Origin: Dasypus novemcinctus | Taxonomy: Eukaryota > Chordata > Mammalia > Cingulata > Dasypodidae | Direction of reading: 5' to 3' | NCBI RefSeq assembly: GCF_030445035.2 | Contig: NC_080694.1 | Location: 68,897,147-68,961,146, forward strand | Length of the DNA stretch: 64,000 nucleotides | Shown: piece after piece, positions 35,346-47,870 of the stretch | Layout: every line of letters starts with the position of its first letter | Numbering within the stretch: position 1 is the stretch's first letter | Made by a program: the position numbers and the translations under genes | The notes under the pieces: model-generated | The model's input: only the letters and a program-made list of their open reading frames with translations | What the model was told of the DNA's origin: nothing | The model's database searches: none

Positions 35346-35649
35346 AAATTTCATGGTTAGAATAGTGGACTTGTGAGTCTGGAAGACAGCGTAGTGGTCA
35401 CCTGGTAAAATTCCTTCATTTCACACAGAAAACTGAGGTCCAAGAAATGAAAAACTTTCCTGAAACTACAGGATAAAATTAGAAAAGAAACTGGTGATTC
35501 CAGATTCTTGGATCTTATACCTGGATATTCTGAATATAAATGCAGCCTCTCCCACCCCTTCAGGGCTTCTATTTAAAAAAAAAAAGAGATTAGAAAATAC
35601 TTGGAAAGTTAGTTATAAAGTGGTGTTATGGAAAGTACACCAATATTTA

Positions 35650-35850
35650 AAAGATCTGATTCCTGGCTCCACCACTTACTAATTATGGTATTTTGGGCAA
35701 ATTGTTAACTTGTCTGCAGTTCAATTGCTGCATCTGTAAAATGGTGACACTAAATCCCTGACCCAAAAGCTCTACCATTGTGGTTAGAATACAATGTATT
35801 GTATATGAAGGGCCTAGCACATAATTGCTAAATTAAGATCATTATATGAA
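35650..35850 (+). mobile_element. MIR SINE remnant
   Basis: It contains ctggctccaccacttacta, the gggcaaattgttaacttgtc part and the gcatctgtaaaatggtgaca core, then gggcctagcacataattgct. Confidence 0.85.
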
Positions 35851-36047
35851 AACATTTCCTTCAATCTCTAAATTTAATAAGATTTTATTCTTCTCTAAAG
35901 GAAATTGGGATTTTGGCTGGAATGATCTCTAGGATGCTGATAAATCCAGTGAGGGAAGGCCTGGCAGTGCAGCCGTCCAAGCCATGAGACTTGCGCTACA
36001 AGACTCGGGACTATGAGTACACTCTAGCCCCCACATGCCCTTGAGTA

Positions 36048-36420
36048 AGCTCAGGGATGGTCTTCAAAGTGCTGAGTCATGGGGCGAGGACAGTGCGCAT
36101 GCGCCGCGCCGCCATTTCATCTCCTTCCGCCATTTTGTCTAGTAAGTCTATAGTTACCATATATAGACATATTGCTGTCTCAACCAATCAGATAATGTTT
36201 CTGCATTCACCCTATATAACTCCTGTCCACTACCCCTTCCCGGACTCGCTTGCAGATCGCGCATAAGCCCACGCGCCCTGGCTCCCCCGCTTCTGCCAAT
36301 AAAGCGGTCTACTGCTCCTGGCCAGTGGCTTGCGTGAGTTTGTAGCGTGGTCCCCCTTCTCTGACTAGCAGCCCCGGCCAGCAGTCCCCGGCACACGGCT
36401 GGTGAGGTGTGTCGACAGCC
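36048..36420 (+). mobile_element. ERV1-type LTR (fossil)
   Basis: The layout is that of a class I LTR: an upstream part with a CCAATCAG box near 36184, a TATATAA box near 36212, then CCAATAAAG as poly(A) signal near 36296, and a GT-rich downstream part. The borders are approximate. It appears to be a solo LTR. Confidence 0.55.
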
Positions 36421-36654
36421 CACAGCTCACGAAGGCGGTGCGAGGAAGGCTTCCAGCAGCCACCGCAGCGGTGGTGGTGGCGGCGGCGAAAGCGAAACCA
36501 ACATCCGTGCCGCCGGCAGTCGAGAATTCTGTAATTGGCTCAGTGAATACTGGGCAAAGGCATGGTGCAAGAGGCTGCAGGAGAGATGCTACGTATGGCC
36601 ACCTACTCTCTAGGCCGACTGCATAGTCTTTCTTCCTGATATCACCACCTCTCC

Positions 36655-37110
36655 CTTCTCAGCCCCCTCAACTCCCTAACAGACTCAGCAAGAAACCTCC
36701 CAGAACCAGTTAGGAGCAAGTAGCCTCTTTGCTTATCTATAACTTTTCCTTTTTCTTCTTGAACTTGTTTTTTGGGCAGCCTTATTGAAAGTTGTATTCC
36801 CCAAGCACCTGCTGTCCATGCAAATTATAACCTCAAGTAACCAGTCCTTAGCAACCTTTCTTCCCATCCAAGCCATATATAGACAGAGCTATAAACAACC
36901 AATCAGAATATGCCAACCTGAAACCCGGTCACTCTCTCCACCTTCCTTGGCTTCATTCCTGTAAATCTCCCTCAATTCTTAGACCGGGGAGACTGATTTG
37001 AACTTGCCTCCTGTCTCCTTGATGGCCGACCTCACAATACAACTTTTTCTTTTTTCAAAATTCTGGTGACTTAGTACTGGCTTCTGTGTACATCAGGCAG
37101 CAAGTACATT
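36655..37110 (+). mobile_element. Possible second ERV1 LTR (fossil)
   Basis: It has LTR-like features: CCAATCAG near 36899, a pyrimidine-rich stretch, CAATACAAC near 37036 in place of a poly(A) signal, and an end similar to class I LTRs (tggcttctgtgtacatcagg). The borders and family are uncertain. Confidence 0.4.
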
Positions 37111-37302
37111 GTGCAATAACAATATTAATCTACTTAACGGAACTAACGTCTAGCTCATATATTTTCACAGCATTTATTAAAAAAAGACTTTTCTATAATC
37201 TTGACTGAAATAGGGATACTTTCCTTCCAAATCAGGCCCTTAGTATACCACTTTAATAATCTAGTCTAATCTAGTGACAATTTATTTACACTATTTGTTC
37301 TT

Positions 37303-37706
37303 TTTTTTTAAAAAAAGATTTATTTTTATTTCTCTTCCCTCCCGCCCCACCCCACTGTCTGTTCTTTTGTGTCCATTTTTTGTGTGTTCTTCTGTGTCCA
37401 CATGCATTCTTATCAGGTTGCATGGGAATCAGTGTCTCTTTTTGTTGTGTCATCTTGCTGTGTGTGCAGCCACCACTTCTGGGTGGGCTGCACTTTTTGC
37501 ATGGGGTGGCTCTCCTCACAGGGAGCACTCCTTGTGCATGGGGCACCCCTATGTGGGGGACACCCCTGCATGACATGGCACTCCTTGTGTGTGGCAGCAC
37601 TGAGTGTGGGCCAGCTAACCACACAGGCCAGGAGGCCCTGGGTTCAAACCCTGGACCTCCTATATGGTAGGCAGACACTCTATCAGTTGAGTCACATCTG
37701 CTCCCC
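37303..37706 (-). mobile_element. DAS-type tRNA-derived SINE
   Basis: The minus strand begins GGGGAGCAGATGTGACTCAA and has a B box GGTTTGAACCC, a long body and an A-rich tail. An exact 16-bp target-site duplication, TACACTATTTGTTCTT, lies at 37287-37302 and 37707-37722. It is more diverged in body sequence than the copy at 14262. Confidence 0.95.
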
Positions 37707-37722
37707 TACACTATTTGTTCTT

Positions 37723-38710
37723 GGTTAACTCCAATTGCTTAGAAACAATCCCTTAAAAATAACTACTACTAGAGTTTTGCCAGGATCTCTGTCAAGCTTA
37801 TCAGCCTATTAATTTCACAGTTCACCTTTTTCATTTTTTTTTTGTAAATTTGGACATTAATAAAGGGAAAGGGAAGACTTGTTTGAAGACCTGGCAGACA
37901 ACATGGCTGGCTGACAACATGGCTGAGAGACTCCACCTGGAAACCTCCTGAGGGATCCTGTGAGACCCTGGAGTGAGAATCTCATTTCGAATGAGAATCT
38001 CATTTGGGGTCAAGGGGAAGCGCTGGATATCCTCAAAAAGCCTCACCATTGACCCCCTGAGAAATGACAGGTGGGACAACCAAATAGAAGAGCAAACAGA
38101 CCCTGACCTCAGGTTTTATGTGTGCAACTCACCCTGCAGTATGCCCGAGATTCATGCCTTAGCATCATCCAATGTCCTTATAAGACAAAGAGCCCTTTAA
38201 TGGGGTTCCTCAAGATTTCTACTAAAAACTAAATTAATTCTGTCTTTTAAAAGTTGACGTCTCAGAAATGCAAGACCAGGTCTTCCTATTTCCTATCCCT
38301 TATCTGAAGATTAATGTTACCTTCTTCTGGAAGGGGTTGAAGTTATTCTTTAGAAATCTTTGAATTAATTACTGATTGGGGATCAGGAAAACTTCCCATT
38401 CTTTCCAGTACATATTCCTGGACCAACTAACAATGTAATTTAGTGGACAAACTGTATTGAGGGAGGAAATGTCCACTAGCAAGCAACAACGTCTTAGTGT
38501 TTCAAATCACATTTCTCTTATTATGGCTAAGACTGAACCCTTCATATATTGAGTCACTTTTAATTTTCTTTTCTGTGAATTATCTGTTCACATACATTAC
38601 CAATTTTAGCATTTTTTTTCAAGATTGTTAACAGATTGTTAACAGGTGGTCACAATACTCTATTGAAAAATCCATTTTTTCTCCACTAATGGATGTGTTT
38701 ATTTAAATAG
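37723..38710. other. No gene found
   Basis: This is unassigned text. A short direct repeat of GAGAATCTCATTT occurs at 37976 and 37991. The part at 38540-38710 may belong to the ancient L1 that continues at 39720. Confidence 0.35.
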
Positions 38711-38760
38711 CAATATAGTGCGGCGGCTTGCTCGGTCGGTAGAGGTGGGGTCTGGCTGCG

Positions 38761-39001
38761 GACGAGGGGTCGGTCCAGCTCTGGACGAGGGGTCGGTCCC
38801 GCTTGGGACGAGGGGTCGGTCCCACCTGGGATGAGGGGTCGGTCCGGCAGCAGACGAGGGATCGGTCTCACAAGGGGTTGCGTGGTTCGGCTGACGGGGT
38901 CGCCCGGCGAAGCCGGCGATGAAGGGGTCGCCCGGAGAAGCAGGCGACGAAGGGGTCGCCCGGAGAAGCAGGCGACGAAGGGGTCGCCCGGAGAAGCAGG
39001 C
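38761..39001. repeat. Tandem repeats of 23 and 28 bp in the LTR
   Basis: Five units of 23 bp built on GACGAGGGGTCGGTCC lie at 38761-38875. One 25-bp and three 28-bp units built on GGGGTCGCCCGGAGAAGCAG lie at 38893-39001. They fall in the U5 side of the LTR. Confidence 0.9.
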
Positions 39002-39310
39002 GACGAACTGGGGACAAGGGAGGCCAGGCCCTTGTCGGGGGCTCTCAGGACTGGAGGGCGCACGGCAGAAGAACTACCGCGGAGACAAGGTAAACACGCA
39101 AGTCCACTTTACTGAGGGAGAGGCAACAGTTTTATAGGGGCTGGGGAAGGCTGATTGGTCGAAGCCACGCCCTGTTCTGATTGGTTGCCGGCGAAAGGTC
39201 AGTGGGCGGTACTGGACGGGGGAGGGGTGGTGGTTAGGGATTGGCTGTCGCTGTTGCTGGGGGAAGGGGCAGGGTTTAGGGATTGGTGGCTGCTGTTGCT
39301 GGGGTGGAGG

Positions 39311-39455
39311 GCAGACTTGAGTTTCCCGCCCACGCCTGGCTGTTGCTGCTGTCGGGGGAAGGGAAAAGGGCAGACTGGATTTTTCCGCCCATGCCTGGCT
39401 GTTGCTGCTGTCGGGGGAGGGGAAAAGGGCAGACTGGAATTTTCCGCCCTGCGCC
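39311..39455. repeat. 59-bp tandem repeat in the LTR U3
   Basis: Units start at 39311, 39370 and 39429 (the last partial), each with GCAGACT, TTTCCGCCC and GGCTGTTGCTGCTGTC. Repeats in U3 often act as enhancers in this class of element. Confidence 0.9.
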
Positions 39456-39719
39456 TGCGCAGGGAGAAAGAAGAAGAAGGGTGCCGCCCCACAGGCATCG
39501 TGTGGCGCCATCCGGGAGGAGGGGCAGCCGCAGAAGCATGGCTGCCGAGAAGGGGAGACCCGAGGGCACTCTGCGCCCATGCCGAGCTTCCTTCAGGGGT
39601 GGCGGTGAGTCCGACCAGCCACCCTATTATGGGGGCAGCGGCTTGGCCTGCCGCGGCCGCTCCCCCGCCGGGCCACACTTCAGCCCGAGGGGTGACCACA
39701 ATATAGTATTATTTCATCT

Positions 39720-39984
39720 GATTGTACCTTATTTAATCATTTACATATTTAATGATATTTTGTTTGTTTTCAATGTTTCTCTACTTAAAAAACGGCTGCA
39801 AGTAACATCCTTGTATTTATACGGATGTGTAGTGTTTTTCTGCAGATAGATTGAAGTCCAATTGTTAATTCAGAGGCCAAACATGTTTTAAATGTTGATA
39901 TACCAATTTATGTGTACATGTATGCTAACACAGTACATTAACAACCTTTATACTTGACAGTATGATGAGAGAGAGAATGGAGGG
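39720..39984 (-). mobile_element. Ancient L1M ORF2 end, left half
   Basis: The text resembles old L1 read backwards (ggctgcaagtaacatccttg, then the taccaatttatg part). The same L1 seems to resume at 48203 with ttgttttaatttgaattttt, so the L1 between them split it. Confidence 0.5.
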
Positions 39985-40642
39985 AAGGGTATGATCTTGT
40001 TTTTCTTTTATTTTTTTTACATTTCTCAGTTCAATGTGCTGGATATACATACATTATTTAAAAATCATACAATATGTTACACAGTATATTTGGTTCATAG
40101 TAATGCAATCATATTGTATTTGTCCTTTTGTATCTGGCTGCTTTTCTCAATATAATGTCCTTCAGGTTCATCCATGTTGTCATATGCTTTATGACTTCAT
40201 TTCTTCTTACAGCTGCACAATATTCCTTCTTGTGAATACACCACAGTTTGTTTATCTAGTCATCATTTGATGGACACCTGGGTTGTTTCCAACTTTTGGC
40301 AATCATGAATAATGCCACTATGAACATTGGTGTGCAGGTGTCTGTTTGTGTCACTGCTCTCAGATCTTCTGGGTGTATACCCAGTAGTGGTATTGCAGGG
40401 TCATGTGGCAAGTCTTTATTAAGCTTCTCGAGGGATGCCAAACATTTCTCCACAGTGGCTGTACCATTCTGCATTTCCACCAATAGTGAATAAATATCCC
40501 TGTCTCTTCACATCCTCTCCAACACTTCTAGTTCTGTCTTTTTAATAGCGGCCATTCTGATAGGTGTGAAACAATATCTTACTGTAGTTTTCATTTGCAT
40601 TTCCCTAATCATTAGAGATGTCAAACATTTTTTCTTGTTTTT

Positions 40643-40669
40643 CTTGTGTGTGTGTGTGTGTGTGTGTGT
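40643..40669. repeat. (TG)n microsatellite
   Basis: A dinucleotide TG run of about 13 units lies inside the decayed L1 ORF2. Confidence 0.95.
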
Positions 40670-42267
40670 TTTCCATTAGTATTTCTTTTTTGGACAAATG
40701 TCTATTCAAGTCTTTTGCCCATTTAAAAAAATTGGGTCATTTGTCTTTTTATTGTTGAGTTGTAGCATCTCTTTTTATATCCTGGATATTAAACCCTTAT
40801 CTGACGTGATTTCCAAAGATTTTCTCCAAATGAGTTGGCTGCCTTCCCATGCTTTTGACAAAGTTCTGGGAGGTACAAAAGTGTTTAATTTTGAGGAGGT
40901 CCCATTTATCTGTTTTTTTCTTTTGTTTTGTTGGGTTTTGGATGTAAGGTCCAAGAAACTACCACCTACCACTATGTCTTTAAGATGTTTCCCTACATTT
41001 TCTTCTAGTAGTTTTATTGTCCTGGCTTTTATATATAGATCTTTGATCCATTTTGAGTTGATTCTTGTACAGGGAGTGATATAGGAGTTCTCTTTGGTTC
41101 TTTTGGTTATAGATATCCAGTTCTCCAAGCAACATTTGTTGAAGAGACTGTTTTGTCCTGTTAACATGGGCTTAGTAGGTTTGTCAAAAACCAATTGATC
41201 TTATAGGCAAGGGTTTATTTCTGGATTCTCAATTCTATTCTACTGATTGATGTGTCTATCTTTATGATAGTACCATGCTGTATTGACCACTATAGCTTTG
41301 TAATATGTTTCAAGGTAAGGCAGTGAAATTCCTCCCATGTCGCTCTTCTTTTTTAGAATGCTTTTGGTTATTCAGGTGCACATTCACTTCCAAATGAATT
41401 TGGTAATTACCTTGTCTAATTCTGTAAAGTAGGCTCTTGAAATTTTGATTAGTATTGCATTGAATCTATAAATCAGTTTGTATAAGATTGACATCTTCAC
41501 AATATTTATTCTTCCAATCCATAAACATGGAATGTCTTTCCATTAGTTTAGGTCTTTTAAAATTTCTTTTAGCTTTGTTTCCTGCAAATAGGCCCTGTAC
41601 TTCCTTGGTTAAATTAATTCATAGTTATTTGAGTCTTTTTGTTGCTATTGTAAAAGGAATTTCCCTCCTTATTTCCTCCTCAGATTTTTCAGTACTAGTG
41701 TACAAAAAACATTACTGATTTTTGCATGTTGATCTTGTACCCTGCTATTTTGCTGAAGTACTTATTAGTTTAAGTAGCTTTGTTGTGGATACTTCAGGAT
41801 TTTCTAAACACAGGATCATGTTATCTGCAAACAGTGAGTTTTACTTCCTCTTTTTCTATCTGGATGCATTTAATTTTTTTTCTTATGTAATTGCCCTAGC
41901 TAGAACTTCTAGTACAAGATTGAATAACAGTGGTGACAGAGGGCATCTTTGTCTTGTTCCCTATCTTAGAGGGAAAGCTTTCAACTTCTCCCCAATGAGT
42001 ACAATGTTGGCTGTGGATTTTTCATATATGCCTTTTATTAGATTGAGGGATTTTCCTTCTATTTCTATCATTTGAAGGGTTTTTATCAAAAAAGAATGCT
42101 GGATTTTGTCAAATGCCTTTTCTGCATTGATTGAGATGATCATGTGGTTTTTCCCTTCAACTTATTAATATGGTATATTATTACCGATTGCTTTTTATGT
42201 TGAACCACCCTTGCATACCAGGAATAACTCCCACTTGGTTGTGATGTATAAGTCTTTTGCTATGCTG

Positions 42268-42735
42268 TTAGATTCTATTTGCAAATATTTTGTTGAGAAG
42301 TTTTGCATCTATGTTCATTAGAAAGACTGGTCTGTAATTTTCTTTTCTTTTAGTATCTTTATCTGGCTTTAGAATTAGGGTCATGTTGGCTTCATAAAAT
42401 GTGTTGGGTAATTTCCCCTCCTCTTCAATTTTTTGGAAGAGTTTAAACAGGATTGGTGTCAATTCTTTTTGAAATGTGTGGTAGAATTCACCTGTGAAGT
42501 CATCTGGTCCTGGACTCTTTTTTGCTGGGATATTTTTAATAAAAGATTCAATCTCTTTAAGTGTGATTGATTTGTTAAGTTCTTGTATTTCTTGTAGCAT
42601 CAGTGTAGGTTGTTTGTGTATTTCTAGGAATTTGTCCATTTCATCTAGGTTGTCTAGTTTGTTGGCATACAGTTTCTCATAATATTCTCTTATGATCCTT
42701 TTTATTTCTGTGGAGTCAGTTGTAACTTTCCCCAT
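42268..42735 (-). pseudogene. L1 ORF2 remnant, reverse-transcriptase start
   Basis: A 155-codon open stretch encodes the inter-domain region and start of the reverse transcriptase: [22 protein letters not shown], then [15 protein letters not shown], then [16 protein letters not shown]. It is the longest surviving piece of ORF2 in this L1. It is a LINE relic with no host role. Confidence 0.9.
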
Positions 42736-44016
42736 TCATTTCTGATTATATTTATTTGTATCTTCTCTCTCTCTCTCTCTCATTTGTTAGTCTAGCTAGG
42801 GGCTTGTTAAGTTTATTGATCTTCTCAAAGAACCAACTTTTGGTTTTGTTGATTTTCTCTATTTTTTTAAATTCTCAATTTCTTTTATTTCTGCTCTAAT
42901 TTTTATTATTTATTTCCTTCTGCTTGCTTTGGGATTGGTTTGCTGTCCTTTTTCTAGCTTCTCTAGTTCAGTTGCTTCTTTCAGTTTAGCTTTTTCTTCT
43001 TTTTTAATATAGGCATTTAGGGCTATAAATTTCCCCCTCAAGACTGCCGTCCCTGTATACCATATGTTTTGATAAGTTGTGTTCTCATTTTCATTTGCCT
43101 CAATATATTTACTGATTACACTTGCAATTTCTTCTCTGACACACAGATTATTTAGGAGTGTGTTGTTCAGCCTCCATGCATTTGCGAATTTACTTTTTTC
43201 CTATTATTGATTTCCAGTTTCATTCCATTATGATCTGAGAAGGTGCTTTGTATAATTTCTGTCTTTTTACATTTATTGAGAACTGCATTGTGCCCTAACA
43301 TGTGGTCTATCCTGGAGAAAGATCCATGGGCACTTGAGAAGAGTGTATAACCTGCTGAGTTTGGATTCAGTGTTCTGTATATGTCTGTTAGGTCTAACTC
43401 ATTTATCATATTGTTCAAGTTCTCTGTTTCTTTGTTGATCTTCTGTCTAATTGTTATATCTAATATAACTATATGTGAGTAGAGTGTTGAAGTCTCCAAT
43501 GATTATTGTAGACATGTCTATTTCTCCCTTCGGTTTTGCTGGAGTTTGTCTCATATTTTGTGGCACCCTGGTTAGGTGCATAGATATTTGTGACTGTTAT
43601 ATCTTCTTGGTGGGTTGTCCCATGTATTAATATATAATGTCCTTCTGTATTGCTTATAACTTTTTTTTTTGCATTTAAAGACTGTTTTGTCTGATATTAT
43701 TATAGCTACCCCTGCTCTTTTTTGGTTACTATTTGCATGGAGTACCTTTTTCAACCTTTCACTTTCATTCAGTTTGTATCCCTGGGTCTAAAATGAGTTT
43801 CTCATAACCAGCATACAGATGGCTCATGTTTTTTTTTTTTTTATCCATTCTATCAGCCTGTATCTTTGATTGGGGAGTTTTATCCATTCACACTCAATGA
43901 TATTACTGTAAATGCATTATTTACCTACACCATTTTATTCTTTGGTTTTCTTATGTTGTATCATATTTTTGTCTGTCTTTTTACTCTTTTGGTTATCCTT
44001 TCTCTTATTTTTCCTT

Positions 44017-44432
44017 CTATCCTCTCCTCCAGGCCTCTCTTGCCTTTCTTTTAATTTCAGGTTCTGAGGATTTCTTTAATATTTCCTGCAAAGGCAGATT
44101 CTTTTGTAAACTCTTTTGTTTCTGTTTGTTTGTGACTTTTTTATACTCACCTTCATATTTGAAGGATAATTTTGCTGGATAAAGAATTCTTGGCTGGCAG
44201 TCTTTCTCTTTTGGTATCCTAATTGTATTATACCACTGTCTTCTCACCTCCATGGTTTAGAAGAGAAATCTGTGCTAAGTCTTATTGGACATCCCTTGTA
44301 CATGATGATTTGCTTCCCTTTATCTTTGACTTTTGACATTCTGAGTAGTATGTGTCTTGGAGTAGGTCTATTCAGATTTATTCTGATTGGGCTAGGGTGT
44401 GCTTCTTGGACATGTAAGTTCATTTCTTCCAT
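44017..44432 (-). pseudogene. L1 ORF1 C-terminal remnant
   Basis: Two overlapping frames together cover the RNA-binding and C-terminal part of L1 ORF1p: KGCPIRLSTDFSSKPWR and RILYPAKLSFKYEGEYK. The frame break between them lies near 44250. It is a LINE relic. Confidence 0.88.
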
Positions 44433-44676
44433 GAGAGTTGGGAAATTTTCAGCTTTTATTTCCTCAAATACTCTTCCCCTTTCTCCTTCTTTTCTCCTTC
44501 TGGAATTCCCATGACATGTATGTTGTTGTATTTCATGTTGTCATTCAACTCTCTGAGCCCCTGTTCATTTTTTCCCATTCTTTTCTCTCTTCAATTTTAG
44601 CTGTTCTGTATTTGGTATCACTTATTCTTTCTTCTATCATTTTGAGTCTCCTGTTGTATGCCTTTAATGTGGTTTT

Positions 44677-45802
44677 ATTTTTATTTTTTATTTTTATTTA
44701 TTTTTATTTATTTTGTAAAAATATTACATTAAAAAAAATGAGGTCCCATTCAACCCCACCACCCCCACCCCACCACTCCCCCCCAGCAACATTCACTCCC
44801 ATCATCATGACACATCCATTGCATTTGGTAAGTACATCTCTGGGCATCTCTGCACCTCATGGCCCATACTCTCCCCCATTCCATCCAGTGGGCCCTGGGT
44901 GGATTTACAATGTCCGGTGATTGCCCCTGAAGCACCATCCAGGGCAACCCCAAGTCCCAAAGGCGCCTCCACATCTCATCTCTTCCTGCCATTCCCCATA
45001 CCCATCAGCCACCATGTCCACTTTTCCCACTCCAATGCCACCTTTTCTCTGTGGACCTTGGATTGGTTGTGTCCATTGCACCTCTATGTCAAGAGGAGGT
45101 TCAGATTCCACATGGATACTGGATGCAATCCTCCTGCTTTCAGTTGTAGGCTCTCTAGGCTTCGTGGTGTGGTGGTTGTCCTTCTTCAACTCCATCTTAG
45201 CTGAGTGAGGTGAGACCAATAAATCCGATTGTAGGAGCTGGAGTCTGTTGAGGCTCAGGGCCTGGCTATCATATTGTCAGTCCAGAGATTCAAATCCCCT
45301 AATTATATCTTAAACTCCAACACCAACTACAATTCCAGTAAAGTAGCATGAAAGTCTTATGAAAAGAGATCCCATCTGAGTCCAGTTTCATCACGCAGAA
45401 ACACCAGCTCCAAAGAAGGGCCATCTGACATGGCAGTGAACCCCTTCTGCCATGACCATAGAACCCGTGGGTCTCTTTAGCCCTCCAAGGAACCAATACC
45501 TGAGGATTGTATCTACTTTATCTGTCTCTTAGACTCTGCTCAGTTGTGCATAAGGGCAATCCTTCTGACAGCCTCCAGATTCTTTTTTAGAGACTCGTAG
45601 CCATATAAACTCATTTCTCCTTTCCTTTTCCCCCTTACATTAGGTCAAACAGCATTTTAAAGTCATGTTATTATATGTAGACAGGGATATTCTGCTGATC
45701 CGCATCGAACCTTCAATTCAAGGTCATTTTCCAGTTGCATCTTCAGCTGGTAGTTGATAGTGATCCCTCGGTGCCTGGGAGGCTCATCCCCAGGTGTCAT
45801 GT
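44677..45802 (-). mobile_element. L1 3' tail inserted in L1 ORF1
   Basis: The young L1 3' UTR, reversed, starts with its poly(A) as a T-rich run at 44677 and ends at 45802. An exact 16-bp target-site duplication, CCTTTAATGTGGTTTT, lies at 44661-44676 and 45803-45818. The 104-codon frame (44905-45219) is open here with several substitutions. Confidence 0.97.
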
Positions 45803-46737
45803 CCTTTAATGTGGTTTTGATCTCACCTATTGTGCCTTTCATTCCTGTGAGCTCTGTTACTTGTCTGTTCAGAATTTTAAGTTCATCTTTGCACTCACTC
45901 AATGTCTTCTTAATGTCATTTATCGCTTAACTATATTGTGTTTCAACTCCTTAATTTGATTTTGGAAATTTGTGCACATCTTGCTAATTAGTTCTCTCAA
46001 ATCCTATATCTCTTCTGGGGCTTTGATATATTCCATTCCCTGGGCCATGTCTTCCATTTCTTAGTAGGGCTCTTAATTTTTTGCTGATATCTAGGTATCT
46101 GATTAGGATGTAATTTACTCAGATGCTCAATTTCTTTTCTGTAGGGATTTAGTGGTGGGAGGCTGTGTGTTACCACTGCTTTTTGGTTCTTGGCTCGACC
46201 TGGATTGTTAGGATTGTCCCTGTTAGTTGCCCAAAACTGGGCTCTGGACCCAGTAATTGGTTGCACACTGGCTTACTAGGGCCTTGGGGAGGGAGGCTAT
46301 AAAGGGCAGAAAAAGCCTCTCTTTTTAAAATTTTCTCACGTGCACATCCTTCATTTCCAGCAGATGGCGATGTTTGACAGCTTTCAGTTCAATGCCTGGT
46401 TGGAGTGTATTTGTTGCAACCCAGATGAGAAGACAGCAGCATGACAGAGCTTCCTGTCTGAAGCTAAGAGCCTTGTAATTCAAACTTCCTCGGTGACAGT
46501 TCTCCGGTCTTCTCTGGCAGCCCCCTCCCTTTTCCTGGCTACTAAGTACTTTCACTCCTCCCTGAGCCCTCAACAGTCAGTTGGGGTTAGCAGACAAGGA
46601 GCTTGGGAGGGTCATATATCTTTAGCCCCTTACTGGCTCCAAGGAAAACAATGGCCAAGCCCCACCCGGCCTGGAAGGGCTCCTAGGACACAGCAGACCA
46701 AATTTGTGGGTCAAAAGCCCAGTCAAATTGGAGAAAA

Positions 46738-47870
46738 AGACCTTGAATAAAAGGGGGAAATTGTAAAGACAAATGAGTATATATGGCTAAGAATCTTCAA
46801 AAAAGATTCAGGAGGTCATCAGAGGAGTCACACTTATGCACGCCTTAGCAGGATCCCAGAGACAGCCAAAGTGGATACAACCCCAGGTACTGGTGCTCCT
46901 GAGCTCTACAGAGACCCACAGGTTCTGTGGTCATGGCAGATAGTTCTGGAGTTCAGTGCCTTGTCAGTGGGGCTTACTTTGGAATTTGTGTTCCTGAGTG
47001 TGATGGAGTTGGACTCAGATGTGAACTTTCTACACATGCCTCTTCAGTCACTTATATGGAACCTGTGGTTGGCGCTGGGGTTGGTGTATACTCAGGAGAC
47101 TTGAATCTCTGTACTGGCCATGTGACAGCTGGGCCCTGAGCCTCAGCTGAGTTGCAGCTCCCAATCTCTGGTTTGTTGGACTTGCACAGGTCTGCTAACA
47201 GGAAGGTGAAGATGGTCAACCACCACACCGGGGAAACAAGAGTGCCTACAACTGCAAGCAGGAGAATCATATCCATCAACCGTGTGGGATCTAAGGCCCC
47301 TCTCAATTTAGAGGTGGAGTGGTCATCACCATCCCAGAGCCCACAGGATGGAGGAATAAAATATGGATTAGAGTGGACTTACTGGTATTGTACTATAGAA
47401 CTATTGTGATTCTCAATGGAAGAGATTGTAGAATTGATGTGGAGGAAGTGGCCACAGTAGTTGCTGAGGGCAGGGAGAGGGAAGAAGAGATATGATGTGA
47501 AGGCATTTTCGGAACCTGGAGTTGTCCTAAATAATATTGCAGGGACAGATGCTGGACATTATGTATCCTGCCATAACCACTGAATGTACTGGGGGAGAGG
47601 GTAAACTACAATGTAAACTATAATCTATGTGGTGCAGCAGCGCTCCAAAATGTATTTACCAAATGCAATGAATGTGCCACAATGATGAAAGGGGTTGTCC
47701 ATGTGGGAGGAGTCGGGGTGGGGTGGGGTGTGGGTTATATGGGAACCTCTTATATTTTTTAATGTAACATTTTTTTTTTGTGGTCTATGTATCTTAAAAA
47801 AAAAAAGACAATTTAATTTTAAAAAATACAAAAAAAAAAAAAAAAGAAAAAAAAAATGCAAGTCAGCCTT
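46738..47870 (+). mobile_element. L1 3' tail inserted in the L1 5' UTR
   Basis: The 3' UTR from a somewhat older subfamily than the copies at 1-4478 runs on the plus strand to a G-rich tract near 47700 and an A-rich tail at 47800-47860. Both flanks are L1 5' UTR. I could not find a clean target-site duplication. A frame at 47152-47409 matches the 104-codon frame of the younger copies. Confidence 0.85.

Larger units (their letters stand above)
38719..39700 (-). mobile_element. Solo LTR, about 982 bp (endogenous retrovirus fossil)
   Basis: It begins TG, ends CA, and is flanked by a 6-bp target-site duplication ATATAG (38713-38718 and 39701-39706; the match extends to CAATATAG). On the minus strand a TATAAAA box (about 39133) and AGTAAA signal (about 39106) order U3, R and U5. 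It contains three tandem-repeat blocks. It looks complete as a solo LTR. The exact duplication and high CpG content suggest a fairly young, probably class II element. Confidence 0.8.

Noticed and set aside
38761-39001. CRISPR-like regular repeat
   Set aside because: The units are head-to-tail without unique spacers and sit in an LTR of a mammalian genome.
39074-39849. Frames of 166 to 188 codons at the solo LTR
   Set aside because: They are produced by GC-rich tandem repeats in the LTR, on both strands, and run out into flanking DNA.
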